A stretch of DNA of 64,000 bases from an uncultured Bacilli bacterium. GTDB lineage: Bacteria > Bacillota_I > Bacilli_A > RFN20 > CAG-288. The translations under genes and the position numbers were made by a program. A model generated the notes under the pieces. It saw only the letters and a list, made by a program, of their open reading frames with translations. It was not told the origin of the DNA and did no database searches. Where the stretch lies: NCBI GenBank assembly GCA_934725685.1, contig CAKVBX010000004.1:11399-75398 (forward strand), written 5' to 3'. This document shows, piece after piece, positions 17,342 to 25,497 of this stretch (positions are counted from its first letter, which is position 1; each line of letters starts with the position of its first letter).

Positions 17342-18712
17342 ATGCCAGAGCTTCCTGAAGTCGAGACGGTGAGACGGGAACTGTCCCGTTTCCTCCTCGG
17401 AAAAGTCTTCGACAATCCTCAAGTCCTCTATCTCCCCGTCATCAAGACAGGGAAAGAAATGTTTCTCTCTTCCCTGAAGGGAAAGAGAATCCTTTCCTTG
17501 GGACGGAAAGGAAAATATCTGATTTTCCATCTGAGCGAAGAGAAGAAGCTTCTCTTCCATCTGAGGATGGAAGGAAAGCTCTTCGTCGAAAAGAAGGAAG
17601 GACTGAATCAAAAGCATATGACCATCTTCTTTCCTTTCCTGAATGACGGAGAAGGTCTCGCGTTTTACGATATCCGGAAATTCGGCTGTGTCTATTTCCT
17701 CAATGAAAACGAAGAAGGACCTCTTATCCATGTCGGAGAAGAACCCTTCACCATGAAGAAAGAGAAGCTCTATTCTCTTTACCACAGTGAAAACAAACCG
17801 ATCAAGACAGTCCTGATGGACCAGTCTCTCATGAGCGGCATCGGAAATATCTATGCCGATGAAATCCTCTTCCGTAGCCGGATTTCGCCATTCCGGAATG
17901 CAGCTACCCTCACGGAAGCGGAAATCGGACTTCTGTTAGAAAATGCAGTTGCCATCCTGAATGCGTCCATCGCCTCCCATGGTTCGACCGTGAAAACCTA
18001 TCAGGCGAGCGAACACGTGAAAGGATCTTTCCAGGATCAGATTCAGGTCTATGGAAAAGAAGGAGCGCTCTGTCCCTGCTGCAGGAAATCTAAGATTGAA
18101 AAGAGAATCCTTTCCGGACGCGGCACTTCTTACTGTCCGCTCTGTCAGAAGACCGGCATCAATGTCGCTATCACCGGAAAGATTGCAAGCGGAAAAAGCT
18201 TAGCCTCCCACTATTTCGAGGAAGAAGGGTTTGCCCGCTTTTCCGCCGATGAAAAAGTCCACGAACTCTATCAGGATAAGAGATTCCTTCTTCTCCTAAA
18301 GGAACGGTTCCCGGAAGTTTTTCTGCGGGGAAAGCTCTCCAAGGAGAGAATCGCAAAACTCTTGCAGAACAAATCTTTCAATAGAAAATATACGTCATTC
18401 CTTTTCCGTGCTGTCAAAGATGCCGTCAACGACTTCATCATAAAAAACGACGGCAGGAACAAGATTATCGAGATTCCGCTCCTCTTCGACGCTCACATGG
18501 AAAAGGACTTCACTTACCTCGTCGGCATAGAGACCACAAAACAGAACGAGCACCTTCTCGAACGCGGAGAAGACATCACAAGGAAGGATTTCAACGCACT
18601 CAACTCATATGACCGACACCGGGAGGAGCTCGATTTCATCCTTCATTCCGATGGTACCAAAGAGGAACTGAAAATAAAGGTTCAAAACCTCATCAGAAGG
18701 ATAACGGACTGA
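17342..18712 (+). CDS. mutM-coaE: formamidopyrimidine-DNA glycosylase / dephospho-CoA kinase fusion
   Basis: One uninterrupted frame of 456 residues joins two enzymes. Residues 1-270 are MutM (Fpg), which excises oxidised purines: N-terminal MPELPEVETV with catalytic Pro2/Glu3, DQSLMSGIGNIYADE near 160, and a C-terminal zinc finger with CPCC (244-247 region) and CPLC ending at Cys268. Residues 272-456 are CoaE, which phosphorylates dephospho-CoA: P-loop GKIASGKS (279-286), DEKVHELY, and EIPLLFDAHMEKDF. The join has almost no linker. In related genomes polA-mutM-coaE are neighbouring genes, so this looks like a stop-codon loss between adjacent genes. No frameshift is needed to read it. Confidence 0.93.
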   Translation: MPELPEVETVRRELSRFLLGKVFDNPQVLYLPVIKTGKEMFLSSLKGKRILSLGRKGKYLIFHLSEEKKLLFHLRMEGKLFVEKKEGLNQKHMTIFFPFLNDGEGLAFYDIRKFGCVYFLNENEEGPLIHVGEEPFTMKKEKLYSLYHSENKPIKTVLMDQSLMSGIGNIYADEILFRSRISPFRNAATLTEAEIGLLLENAVAILNASIASHGSTVKTYQASEHVKGSFQDQIQVYGKEGALCPCCRKSKIEKRILSGRGTSYCPLCQKTGINVAITGKIASGKSLASHYFEEEGFARFSADEKVHELYQDKRFLLLLKERFPEVFLRGKLSKERIAKLLQNKSFNRKYTSFLFRAVKDAVNDFIIKNDGRNKIIEIPLLFDAHMEKDFTYLVGIETTKQNEHLLERGEDITRKDFNALNSYDRHREELDFILHSDGTKEELKIKVQNLIRRITD

Positions 18713-18761
18713 CAAAACCTGTTCTGTATCAGGAAGTTGTCTTTTCGTTTTTTGGTAGATA

Positions 18762-18796
18762 AAAAGGTTACTGCATTGCTGCAGTAACCTTTTCTG
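18762..18796. terminator. bidirectional terminator between mutM-coaE and pckA
   Basis: Fourteen-base-pair perfect stem (18762-18775 with 18780-18793) with TTGC loop; A-run on one side and T-run on the other, so it can end both convergent transcripts. Confidence 0.92.
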
Positions 18797-18813
18797 ATTC
18801 GATAGAAAGTAGA

Positions 18814-20421
18814 TTAGTCGAGATGCGGACCGGCCTTGACTAAAGCCTTACCGGACTCATTGTTCTCATACTTGTGGAAGTTCTTGATGAAACGGCCGGC
18901 AAGATCCTTTGCCTTCTCATCCCACTTGGAAGGATCGGCATAGGTGTCTCTCGGATCGAGGATGTTGGTGGCAACACCTTCGAGTTCGGTCGGAACTTCG
19001 AAATCGAAGTACGGAATCTTCTTGGTTGGAGCCTTGAGGATGGCACCATCGAGGATGGCATCGATAATTCCACGGGTATCCTTGATGGAGATACGCTTTC
19101 CGGTTCCGTTCCAGCCGGTGTTGACGAGGTAAGCCTTGGCGCCGGACTTCTGCATATGGCGGACGAGTTCTTCAGCATACTTGGTCGGATGGAGTTCAAG
19201 GAAGGCCTGTCCGAAGCAGGCGGAGAAGGTCGGAGTCGGTTCCGTGATGCCTCTTTCGGTACCGGCAAGCTTTGCGGTGAAGCCGCTGAGGAAGTAATAC
19301 TGAGTCTGTTCCGGAGTAAGGATGGAAACAGGAGGCAGGACACCGAAGGCGTCAGCGGAAAGGAAGATGACGTTCTTGGCAGCCGGGGCATGGCTGATCG
19401 GTTTGACGATGTTCTTGATGTGATAGATTGGATAGGAGACACGGGTGTTCTCGGTCACGCTCTTGTCGTGGAAATCAATCTTGCCGTTTCCGTCGACCGT
19501 GACGTTCTCAAGAAGTGCGTCTCTCTTGATGGCACCATAGATGTCCGGTTCGGCATCCTTGTCGAGGTCGATGACCTTGGCATAGCAGCCGCCTTCGAGG
19601 TTGAAGACGCCATTGTCATCCCAACCATGTTCATCATCGCCGATGAGGAGTCTCTTCGGATCGGTGGAAAGCGTGGTCTTGCCGGTTCCGGAAAGTCCGA
19701 AGAAGACGGCGGTGTTCTCACCATTGAGGTCGGTGTTGGCAGAGGAGTGCATGGAAGCGATGCCCTTGAGCGGGAGGTAGTAGTTCATCATGGAGAACAT
19801 ACCCTTCTTCATCTCTCCGCCGTACCAAGTGTTGAGGATGACCTGTTCATGGGAAGTGATGTTGAACATGACGCAGGTTTCAGAATGGAGTCCGAGTTCC
19901 TTCCAGTTCTCAACCTTGGCCTTGGAGGCATTGTAGACGATGAAATCCGGCTTGAAGTTGGCTTCCTCTTCGGCAGTCGGACGGATGAACATATTGCGGA
20001 CGAAATGAGCCTGCCAGGCGACTTCCATGATGAAGCGGACTGCCATTCTGGTATCCTTGTTGGCGCCGCAGAAGCCATCGACGACATAAAGTTTCTTGCC
20101 GGAAAGTTCCTTCTTGGCGATATCCTTGACGGCAGCCCAGGCCTTTTCGGAAGCCGGATGGTTGTCATTCGGATATTCTTCGGAAGTCCACCAGACGGTG
20201 TCCTTAGAGTTCTCATCAACAACGATGAATTTATCCTTGGGAGAACGGCCGGTGTAGATGCCGGTCATGACATTGACAGCGCCGAGTTCGGTTTCCTGTC
20301 CCTTTTCATAGCCTTCGAGAGAAGGATCCATCTCAGCTTTGTAGAGATCTTCATAGGAAGGATTGTAGACGACTTCTTTGGCATCCTTGATGCCATACTG
20401 CGTTAAATCGATATTTTTCAT
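18814..20421 (-). CDS. pckA: phosphoenolpyruvate carboxykinase (ATP)
   Basis: Cytosolic enzyme linking oxaloacetate + ATP and PEP + CO2 + ADP. 535 residues, the family length. Landmarks: [10 protein letters not shown] (about 59), the P-loop [11 protein letters not shown] (about 243), [21 protein letters not shown] (kinase-1 and metal-binding region; split here as DDEHGWDDN and [11 protein letters not shown]) and [14 protein letters not shown] precedes the ATG. It follows birA and the Na+-pumping decarboxylase genes on the same strand; in many rumen and gut fermenters the enzyme runs toward oxaloacetate to gain ATP, and the neighbours fit that. Confidence 0.96.
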   Translation of the reverse strand: MKNIDLTQYGIKDAKEVVYNPSYEDLYKAEMDPSLEGYEKGQETELGAVNVMTGIYTGRSPKDKFIVVDENSKDTVWWTSEEYPNDNHPASEKAWAAVKDIAKKELSGKKLYVVDGFCGANKDTRMAVRFIMEVAWQAHFVRNMFIRPTAEEEANFKPDFIVYNASKAKVENWKELGLHSETCVMFNITSHEQVILNTWYGGEMKKGMFSMMNYYLPLKGIASMHSSANTDLNGENTAVFFGLSGTGKTTLSTDPKRLLIGDDEHGWDDNGVFNLEGGCYAKVIDLDKDAEPDIYGAIKRDALLENVTVDGNGKIDFHDKSVTENTRVSYPIYHIKNIVKPISHAPAAKNVIFLSADAFGVLPPVSILTPEQTQYYFLSGFTAKLAGTERGITEPTPTFSACFGQAFLELHPTKYAEELVRHMQKSGAKAYLVNTGWNGTGKRISIKDTRGIIDAILDGAILKAPTKKIPYFDFEVPTELEGVATNILDPRDTYADPSKWDEKAKDLAGRFIKNFHKYENNESGKALVKAGPHLD

Positions 20422-20459
20422 AAGTACCCTTTCTATTCACACAGTTTCTGTGGAATGAA

Positions 20460-21185
20460 CTAATGATAATTTTTTTCCAAGGTGACTTCACCGCTATGGA
20501 GGGAATAGGTTTTCTCTCCGTCTCTGACGATGAGACTCCCGTCGGAGGCGATGGAGAGTGCCTCGACATGTCTGTCTTCTCCGTAATAGTTGAGATAGAG
20601 CTTCTTTCCTGTCAGGTAAGAGCGCTCTCTCACCGTATCGAGGAAGGAATCGTCACCCTTGAGGAACATCCCGTAACAGCAGTCGAAATGACGTAAGAAA
20701 CAATCCAGAACAATCTTCTTATCGAACTGTTTTCCGGTGGCCTGATAAAGCGATATCGCTTTATCCTTCAGCTCCCCCGGAAAGGACTTCTGAGAGACAT
20801 TCACACCGATTCCGATGATGAGTGCCTCCCTTTTCGTCTCATAGACCGACTCGAGCAGGATTCCGACCGCTTTCTTATCCCCGATGAGAATGTCATTAGG
20901 CCACTTGATGGAATTCTCGATACCGAGTTCATAGAGGGCATCCGACATTGCCGCACCGGTGAGTAGCGGAAGAAGGGAAGTATCGTTTTCCCGTTCCTCC
21001 CCCTTGAGAAGAAGAGAGAACGGAAGGGAAGCACTAGAGTCTTCCCAAACCCTTCCTCGTCTTCCTCTCCCCGCCGTCTGGTGATCGGCGGTGACGATGG
21101 TGAAGTCAGGGAGATTATTGTATTCCCGCTTGAGATAGGAATTCGTCGAATCGATTTCAGGAAAAGACAGAATCGTATGCTGCAT
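20460..21185 (-). CDS. birA: biotin--[acetyl-CoA-carboxylase] ligase without DNA-binding domain
   Basis: Attaches biotin to the acceptor lysine of carrier proteins. 241 residues with the catalytic domain from the first residues: EIDSTNSYLKRE (10-21), the ATP/biotin loop GRGRRGRVW (39-47), KWPNDILIGDKKAVGILLE (about 94-112), and a short C-terminal SH3-like domain (YGEDRHVEAL). The N-terminal winged helix that makes some BirA proteins repressors is absent, so this is a class I ligase and does not itself regulate bioY. It lies 6 nt behind the decarboxylase beta subunit, whose partner carrier it should biotinylate. Confidence 0.93.
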   Translation of the reverse strand: MQHTILSFPEIDSTNSYLKREYNNLPDFTIVTADHQTAGRGRRGRVWEDSSASLPFSLLLKGEERENDTSLLPLLTGAAMSDALYELGIENSIKWPNDILIGDKKAVGILLESVYETKREALIIGIGVNVSQKSFPGELKDKAISLYQATGKQFDKKIVLDCFLRHFDCCYGMFLKGDDSFLDTVRERSYLTGKKLYLNYYGEDRHVEALSIASDGSLIVRDGEKTYSLHSGEVTLEKNYH

Positions 21186-21191
21186 CAGAGA

Positions 21192-22454
21192 TTAGCCGAG
21201 AAGCTGTATCAGAAGACCGGCAGCGACCGCGCTTCCGATGACGCCGGCGACATTCGGTCCCATGGCGTGCATGAGAAGGAAGTTGCTCGGATCTTCTCTC
21301 TGGCCTTCCTTCTGGACGACACGGGCGGCCATCGGAACGGCGGAGACACCCGCAGCACCGATCATCGGGTTGATCTTGCCGTGCGTGAGCCAGCACATCA
21401 GCTTTCCGATGAGTACACCGCTTGCCGTAGCAAGGATGAAGGCGATGATCCCGAGAGCGAAGATGAGAAGGGTCTTCGGATTGAGGAAGTACTCGGCACT
21501 GGCGGTAGCACCGACAGAGAGGCCGAGAAGAATCGTGACAGCATAAAGAATTGTATTGGAAGCCGCCTCGACGAGTTTAGGAACAACACCGCTCTCCTTG
21601 ACGAGGTTACCCATCATAAGGCAGCCGATGAGAGGAGCGGAAGAAGGAACGATTAGGATGACGACAATCATGACAGCAATCGGGAAGATGATTTTCTTCG
21701 TCTTGCTGACCGGCTTGAGCTCTTCCATATGGATCATTCTTTCCTTCTTGGTCGTGAGCAGTCGGATGACCGGCGGCTGAATGAAAGGAACCAGTGCCAT
21801 ATAGGAATATGCGGCGATGGCAATGGAGGAGAGCAAGGCAGGGGAGAGAGTCTTCGTTGTCAGAATGGCAGTCGGTCCGTCGGCTCCGCCGATGATACCG
21901 ATACTGGCTGCCTGCTGGGCATCAAAGCCACAGGCAGAGGCAAGCATGAGAGTGAGGAAGATACCAATCTGGGCGGCGGCACCTAAGATGAGGGTCTTCG
22001 GATTGGAGATGAGCGGTCCGAAGTCCGTCGTGGCACCGATGCCTAAGAAGATAAGGCAAGGATAGATATCGTATTGGACCCCTTTGTAGAGTGTACCGAG
22101 AAGTCCCGAATATCCTGTGATGGTCTTGACATCTTCTCCGTTTGGATAGATGAGACCGAGAAGTCCCTTATAGTCGACGTGCGTAACCTTGATGTCCGTT
22201 GTGCCTTCCACCGTCTGGTAGATCGGTTTCATGACATCCACCCCGGGGAGGTTTGCTAAGAGCATACCCACGCCCATCGGGATGAGCAGATAAGGTTCCG
22301 CTTTCTTGAAGATGGCAAGATAGAGGAGTAAGACGGCAATCAGAATCATGATGAGGTTTTTCCAACCTCCCGCTTCGAAGAATCCGGCAATACCTGTATT
22401 TCTGAAAAAATCCAGGAAGAATTCTCCGACGTCATTCGCAAGAACCGATGCCAT
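21192..22454 (-). CDS. oadB: Na+-transporting decarboxylase beta subunit
   Basis: Membrane subunit that decarboxylates carboxybiotin and exports Na+. 420 residues with about ten or eleven hydrophobic spans. Conserved family segments include GIGATTDFGPLISNP (about residue 125), the Asp-containing GIIGGADGPTAI (about 195) for the Na+ pathway, and the C-terminal GAAGVSAVPMAARV and GPNVAGVIGSAVAAG. Sister family members serve oxaloacetate, methylmalonyl-CoA or glutaconyl-CoA; the alpha subunit next door decides between them. Confidence 0.94.
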   Translation of the reverse strand: MASVLANDVGEFFLDFFRNTGIAGFFEAGGWKNLIMILIAVLLLYLAIFKKAEPYLLIPMGVGMLLANLPGVDVMKPIYQTVEGTTDIKVTHVDYKGLLGLIYPNGEDVKTITGYSGLLGTLYKGVQYDIYPCLIFLGIGATTDFGPLISNPKTLILGAAAQIGIFLTLMLASACGFDAQQAASIGIIGGADGPTAILTTKTLSPALLSSIAIAAYSYMALVPFIQPPVIRLLTTKKERMIHMEELKPVSKTKKIIFPIAVMIVVILIVPSSAPLIGCLMMGNLVKESGVVPKLVEAASNTILYAVTILLGLSVGATASAEYFLNPKTLLIFALGIIAFILATASGVLIGKLMCWLTHGKINPMIGAAGVSAVPMAARVVQKEGQREDPSNFLLMHAMGPNVAGVIGSAVAAGLLIQLLG

Positions 22455-22457
22455 AGT

Positions 22458-22841
22458 TTACCCCAGAACGACCAAAGTATCTTTGCTGTTGACCTGCTGA
22501 CCCTTCGTGACTGCGACACTGATGATGGTTCCGTCATTCGGAGCCTTGATTTCGTTCTCGAGCTTCATGGCCTCGAGGACACAGAGGACCTGACCGGCCT
22601 TGACGGCATCACCGGCCTTGACTTTGACATCAAGGATAGTGCCCTGCATCGGAGCAGGGACCGGAGTTCCGTTTCCGGTAGGAGCCGGAGCGGCTGCGGG
22701 AGCAGCGGCCGGGGCTGGAGCGGCAGCAGGGGCTGCGACAGCACCTTTGACCGTCGTCACTTCCGTCGGTTCGACCTCAGTGATTCCCATGACTTTGACT
22801 TCATAGGTTTTTCCATTGACTTTGATTTTGTAGATTCTCAT
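22458..22841 (-). CDS. biotin carboxyl carrier subunit
   Basis: 127-residue carrier of the decarboxylase. The C-terminal lipoyl-like domain has the biotinylation motif EAMKLE (about residues 91-96) after GTILDVKVKAGDAVKAG. A flexible Ala/Pro linker (about residues 35-60, repeated APAAAP) joins it to a short beta N-terminal segment (YKIKVNGKTYEVKV), as in GcdC/MmdC proteins. It lies between the gamma and beta genes and is the substrate of BirA in the same operon. Confidence 0.93.
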   Translation of the reverse strand: MRIYKIKVNGKTYEVKVMGITEVEPTEVTTVKGAVAAPAAAPAPAAAPAAAPAPTGNGTPVPAPMQGTILDVKVKAGDAVKAGQVLCVLEAMKLENEIKAPNDGTIISVAVTKGQQVNSKDTLVVLG

Positions 22842-22856
22842 AAATTTACCTCGTTG

Positions 22857-23162
22857 TCATTTCCGTTTTTTCTTCTTCGTCTCGTCTTCGATCAGCTTGC
22901 AGCTGAGCACTTTCACATCTTCCTTGCGTTCCTTGCGGTAATCGAGGGTGGCGACAAGGATGGCGGCCATCATATCTTCATCAGCTTCGGTTCCGTCCTT
23001 CATCTTGACCTTTTCCTTGACATCGAGCGCACGGATGCGGTTGAGCAGGGAAAGGACAAGGGTGATGATGATCAGAACTGCGAAGACGACGAGAATGCAG
23101 AGGAGAGAGAGCAGTGCGGCATCACCGAAGTTATCGATTGTCCATTTTGCCAGGGTCATCAT
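22857..23162 (-). CDS. OadG-like gamma subunit
   Basis: 101-residue protein with one N-terminal membrane span (about residues 10-36, rich in L, V, I) and a charged cytoplasmic tail ending in lysines (KKKKRK). This is the layout of the small gamma/delta subunit that holds the alpha subunit to the membrane. Assigned from position and topology, because the sequence of this subunit is poorly conserved. Its ATG overlaps the stop codon of the alpha gene (ATGA). Confidence 0.8.
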   Translation of the reverse strand: MMTLAKWTIDNFGDAALLSLLCILVVFAVLIIITLVLSLLNRIRALDVKEKVKMKDGTEADEDMMAAILVATLDYRKERKEDVKVLSCKLIEDETKKKKRK

Positions 23163-24541
23163 AATTCAACATTAAACTCCTCGGCATCGATGCCGTATTT
23201 CTTACGGAGGAACTTGATGGCGACCTGATCGAAGAGGGCGATGGAAAGGACATCCTCATCACACTTTGCAATCTTCTTGTATTCCTTCTTCAGTTTCTCG
23301 AACTCCGGTTCGAGCTTGTCGGCAGGACGATAGGTGATGACTTCATCGTCACCGATGATCTTGTGCTGAACCTCCGGATTGACCGGTGCGGGAGCCTTGC
23401 CATAGAGACCATGAAGATAATCCTTGATTTCCTTCGGGACCATCTTGTATCTTTCCCCGGTGAGGACATTCATGACCGCCTGGGTCCCGACCATCTGAGA
23501 AAGAGGAGTGACAAGCGGCGGATAGCCTAAGTCCTTACGGACAAGCGGAACTTCCTTAAGAACTTCCTCATATTTGTCCATGGCACCCTGCTTGTCGAGC
23601 TGACTCATCAGGTTGGAGAGCATGCCACCCGGAACCTGATACTTGAGAATGTTCGGATTGACGCAGAGGGCTTTGACCTTGAGCGTTCCGTTTTTGAGAT
23701 ATTTCTGTTTAATCTTATCGAGCTTGGCACTGGCCTGGTTGAGAAGGTCGGCGTCGAGATGCGGATCATATTCCGTACCCTGAAGTGCATAGTTGAAGGA
23801 TTCGGTGCATGGCTGAGAAGTTCCGCCGGAGAGCGGAGACAAGGCTGTGTCGATGATATCGACACCGGCTTCAATGGCCTTGAGATAGGTCATCTGGCAG
23901 ATGCCACCGGTGCAATGGGAGTGGAGCTCGATTGGAAGCTTGGTCTCGGCTTTGAGACGGCTGATGAGTTCATAGGCATCCTTCGGAAGAAGGACACCGG
24001 CCATATCCTTGATGCAGAGGGAATCGGCACCCATATGTTCGACTTCCTTGGCAAGGCTGACATAGTAGTCGACCGTGTGGACAGGGGAAGTAGTATAGGA
24101 TAATGCAATCTGGCAGTGTGCGTTCGGGAATCTGTCCTTAAACTTATTGCAGGCATCGACGGCACTCTTGAGGTTTCTGACATCGTTCAGCGCATCGAAG
24201 ACACGGATGATGTCAATGCCGTTTTCCAAGGACTTTTCGACGAACTTTTCGACGATATCATCCGGATAATGATGATATCCGAGGATGTTCTGCCCACGGA
24301 AGAGCATCTGAAGTTTGGTGTTCGGACAGGCTTTGCGGATGGCGCGAAGTCTCTCCCAGGGATCCTCGTCGAGGAAACGGAGACAGGAATCGAAGGTGGC
24401 TCCTCCCCAGACTTCCAAAGCATAGTATCCCGCTTTGTCAAGAAGCGGAGCGACAGACAGAATCTCGTCAGTAGTGAGACGAGTTGCGATCAGAGACTGA
24501 GACCCGTCACGCAAGGCAGTATCGACAATTTTTACTCCCAT
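23159..24541 (-). CDS. oadA: oxaloacetate decarboxylase alpha / carboxyltransferase subunit
   Basis: Transfers CO2 from oxaloacetate (or a related acid) to biotin. 460 residues. TIM-barrel core with DTALRDGSQSLIATR (about residues 7-21), LEVWGGATFDSCLRFLDEDPW (near 45; metal and substrate site), MLFRGQN, KDMAGVLLP and the metal histidines of HSHCTGG (about 205), plus the C-terminal PYC_OADA conserved domain. It lacks an attached biotin domain; that is the separate carrier gene. A longer in-frame start exists upstream, but ATG 24539-24541 has AAGGG eight bases ahead and begins right at the domain. Oxaloacetate is the likely substrate because pckA is adjacent. Confidence 0.92.
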   Translation of the reverse strand: MGVKIVDTALRDGSQSLIATRLTTDEILSVAPLLDKAGYYALEVWGGATFDSCLRFLDEDPWERLRAIRKACPNTKLQMLFRGQNILGYHHYPDDIVEKFVEKSLENGIDIIRVFDALNDVRNLKSAVDACNKFKDRFPNAHCQIALSYTTSPVHTVDYYVSLAKEVEHMGADSLCIKDMAGVLLPKDAYELISRLKAETKLPIELHSHCTGGICQMTYLKAIEAGVDIIDTALSPLSGGTSQPCTESFNYALQGTEYDPHLDADLLNQASAKLDKIKQKYLKNGTLKVKALCVNPNILKYQVPGGMLSNLMSQLDKQGAMDKYEEVLKEVPLVRKDLGYPPLVTPLSQMVGTQAVMNVLTGERYKMVPKEIKDYLHGLYGKAPAPVNPEVQHKIIGDDEVITYRPADKLEPEFEKLKKEYKKIAKCDEDVLSIALFDQVAIKFLRKKYGIDAEEFNVEL

Positions 24542-24695
24542 AAAGTGGCCCTTTCTATAAAAAGCTAAATTTTCGTCGTATACTATTTTACAACCTCTTG
24601 ACATGGTTTTAAAGGGGGCAAATACGCAAATCAACCATAGTAAGCGCTCCATGTTGCTCATCTGTCGCAGAACATAAGCAAGAATGCGAAAATTG

Positions 24696-24734
24696 TTGTC
24701 AAAGCATACTTTTTTGTCCTATAATCGTGTCCGT
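24696..24734 (+). promoter_or_regulatory. bioY promoter, very short or no leader
   Basis: -35 TTGTCA (24696-24701), 18-nt spacer, -10 TATAAT (24720-24725), and the bioY ATG at 24735, only nine bases after the -10. The predicted mRNA has 0-3 nt before the start codon and no ribosome site. Confidence 0.7.
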
Positions 24735-25307
24735 ATGAAACTCAGAGACATCGCATTCATCGCCATCGGCACCGCCCTGATGTGCGTCTTAGCACCATTA
24801 TCCATCCCAATCGGCATCGTTCCGATCTCCTTGGCCACCTTTGCCCTCTATCTGATTGGCACCCTGTTAGGTCCTTTCAAGGCGAGCATCTCTGTCCTTT
24901 TATATATCATTATCGGCGTCATCGGTGCACCGGTGTTCTCTAAGTTCCAGGCGGGACCTTCCGTCATCATGGGACCAACCGGTGGATTCATCATCGGTTA
25001 TGTGCCGGCCGTCTTTGTTCAGGCTCTCCTTACGACCAGATTCAAAGATAGGAAAAGCGCCTATGTCTTCGGTATCCTCTTAGGAACCGTCATCGTCTAT
25101 GCCACAGGTATGGCCTGGTTCCTTGTCGTCACCGCAGGAAAATATACGTTCGCTCAGGCCATGGCTGCCTGTGTCTATCCATTCCTCATCGGAGATACGG
25201 TCAAGCTCATCATCTCGGTCATGGTCGGATATAAGTTACGGCCGATCATCGAAAGAGTCACGGACACGAGCCGTTACCGCAGCAGCAGGAAAGTGAAAAA
25301 TAGATAA
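24735..25307 (+). CDS. bioY: biotin transporter BioY
   Basis: Substrate-binding S-component of an ECF-type biotin importer. 190 residues with about six membrane spans; family segments include LYLIGTLLGPFKASISVLLY (about residues 38-57) and GPTGGFIIGYVPAVF (about 83-97). It is transcribed divergently from the biotin-dependent decarboxylase operon that also carries birA, so uptake, attachment and use of biotin are side by side. Start: an in-frame ATG 51 nt upstream lies before the promoter, so ATG 24735 is chosen. Confidence 0.93.
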   Translation: MKLRDIAFIAIGTALMCVLAPLSIPIGIVPISLATFALYLIGTLLGPFKASISVLLYIIIGVIGAPVFSKFQAGPSVIMGPTGGFIIGYVPAVFVQALLTTRFKDRKSAYVFGILLGTVIVYATGMAWFLVVTAGKYTFAQAMAACVYPFLIGDTVKLIISVMVGYKLRPIIERVTDTSRYRSSRKVKNR

Positions 25308-25311
25308 CATC

Positions 25312-25340
25312 ATCCCGGCATGTGCCGGGATTTTGTTTTC
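25312..25340 (+). terminator. terminator after bioY
   Basis: Nine-base-pair stem ATCCCGGCA/TGCCGGGAT around TG, followed by TTTTGTTTT. Confidence 0.92.
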
Positions 25341-25436
25341 GCCATAAAATAAGAAATCTCAATTTCTTGATAAATCCCCTCAGTCATCGGCTTTTTCACT
25401 CTTTCATCTCCTCTGCTTTGCAAAAGGCATCCAATA

Positions 25437-25483
25437 TCAAAAAACCTATAGGGAGGTACCATTCAAGGCTTTCCCTATAGGTT
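25437..25483 (-). terminator. terminator after the glycosyltransferase gene
   Basis: Twelve-base-pair perfect stem (25443-25454 with 25472-25483) with a 17-nt loop, followed on the minus strand by TTTTTTG. Confidence 0.9.
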
Positions 25484-25497
25484 ATATTTTGTTGGAA

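Noticed and set aside
18874..20406. A 510-codon open frame antisense to pckA
   Set aside because: Mirror of the strongly biased pckA codons; no ribosome site and no recognisable domain. PckA is fully recognisable in the other strand.
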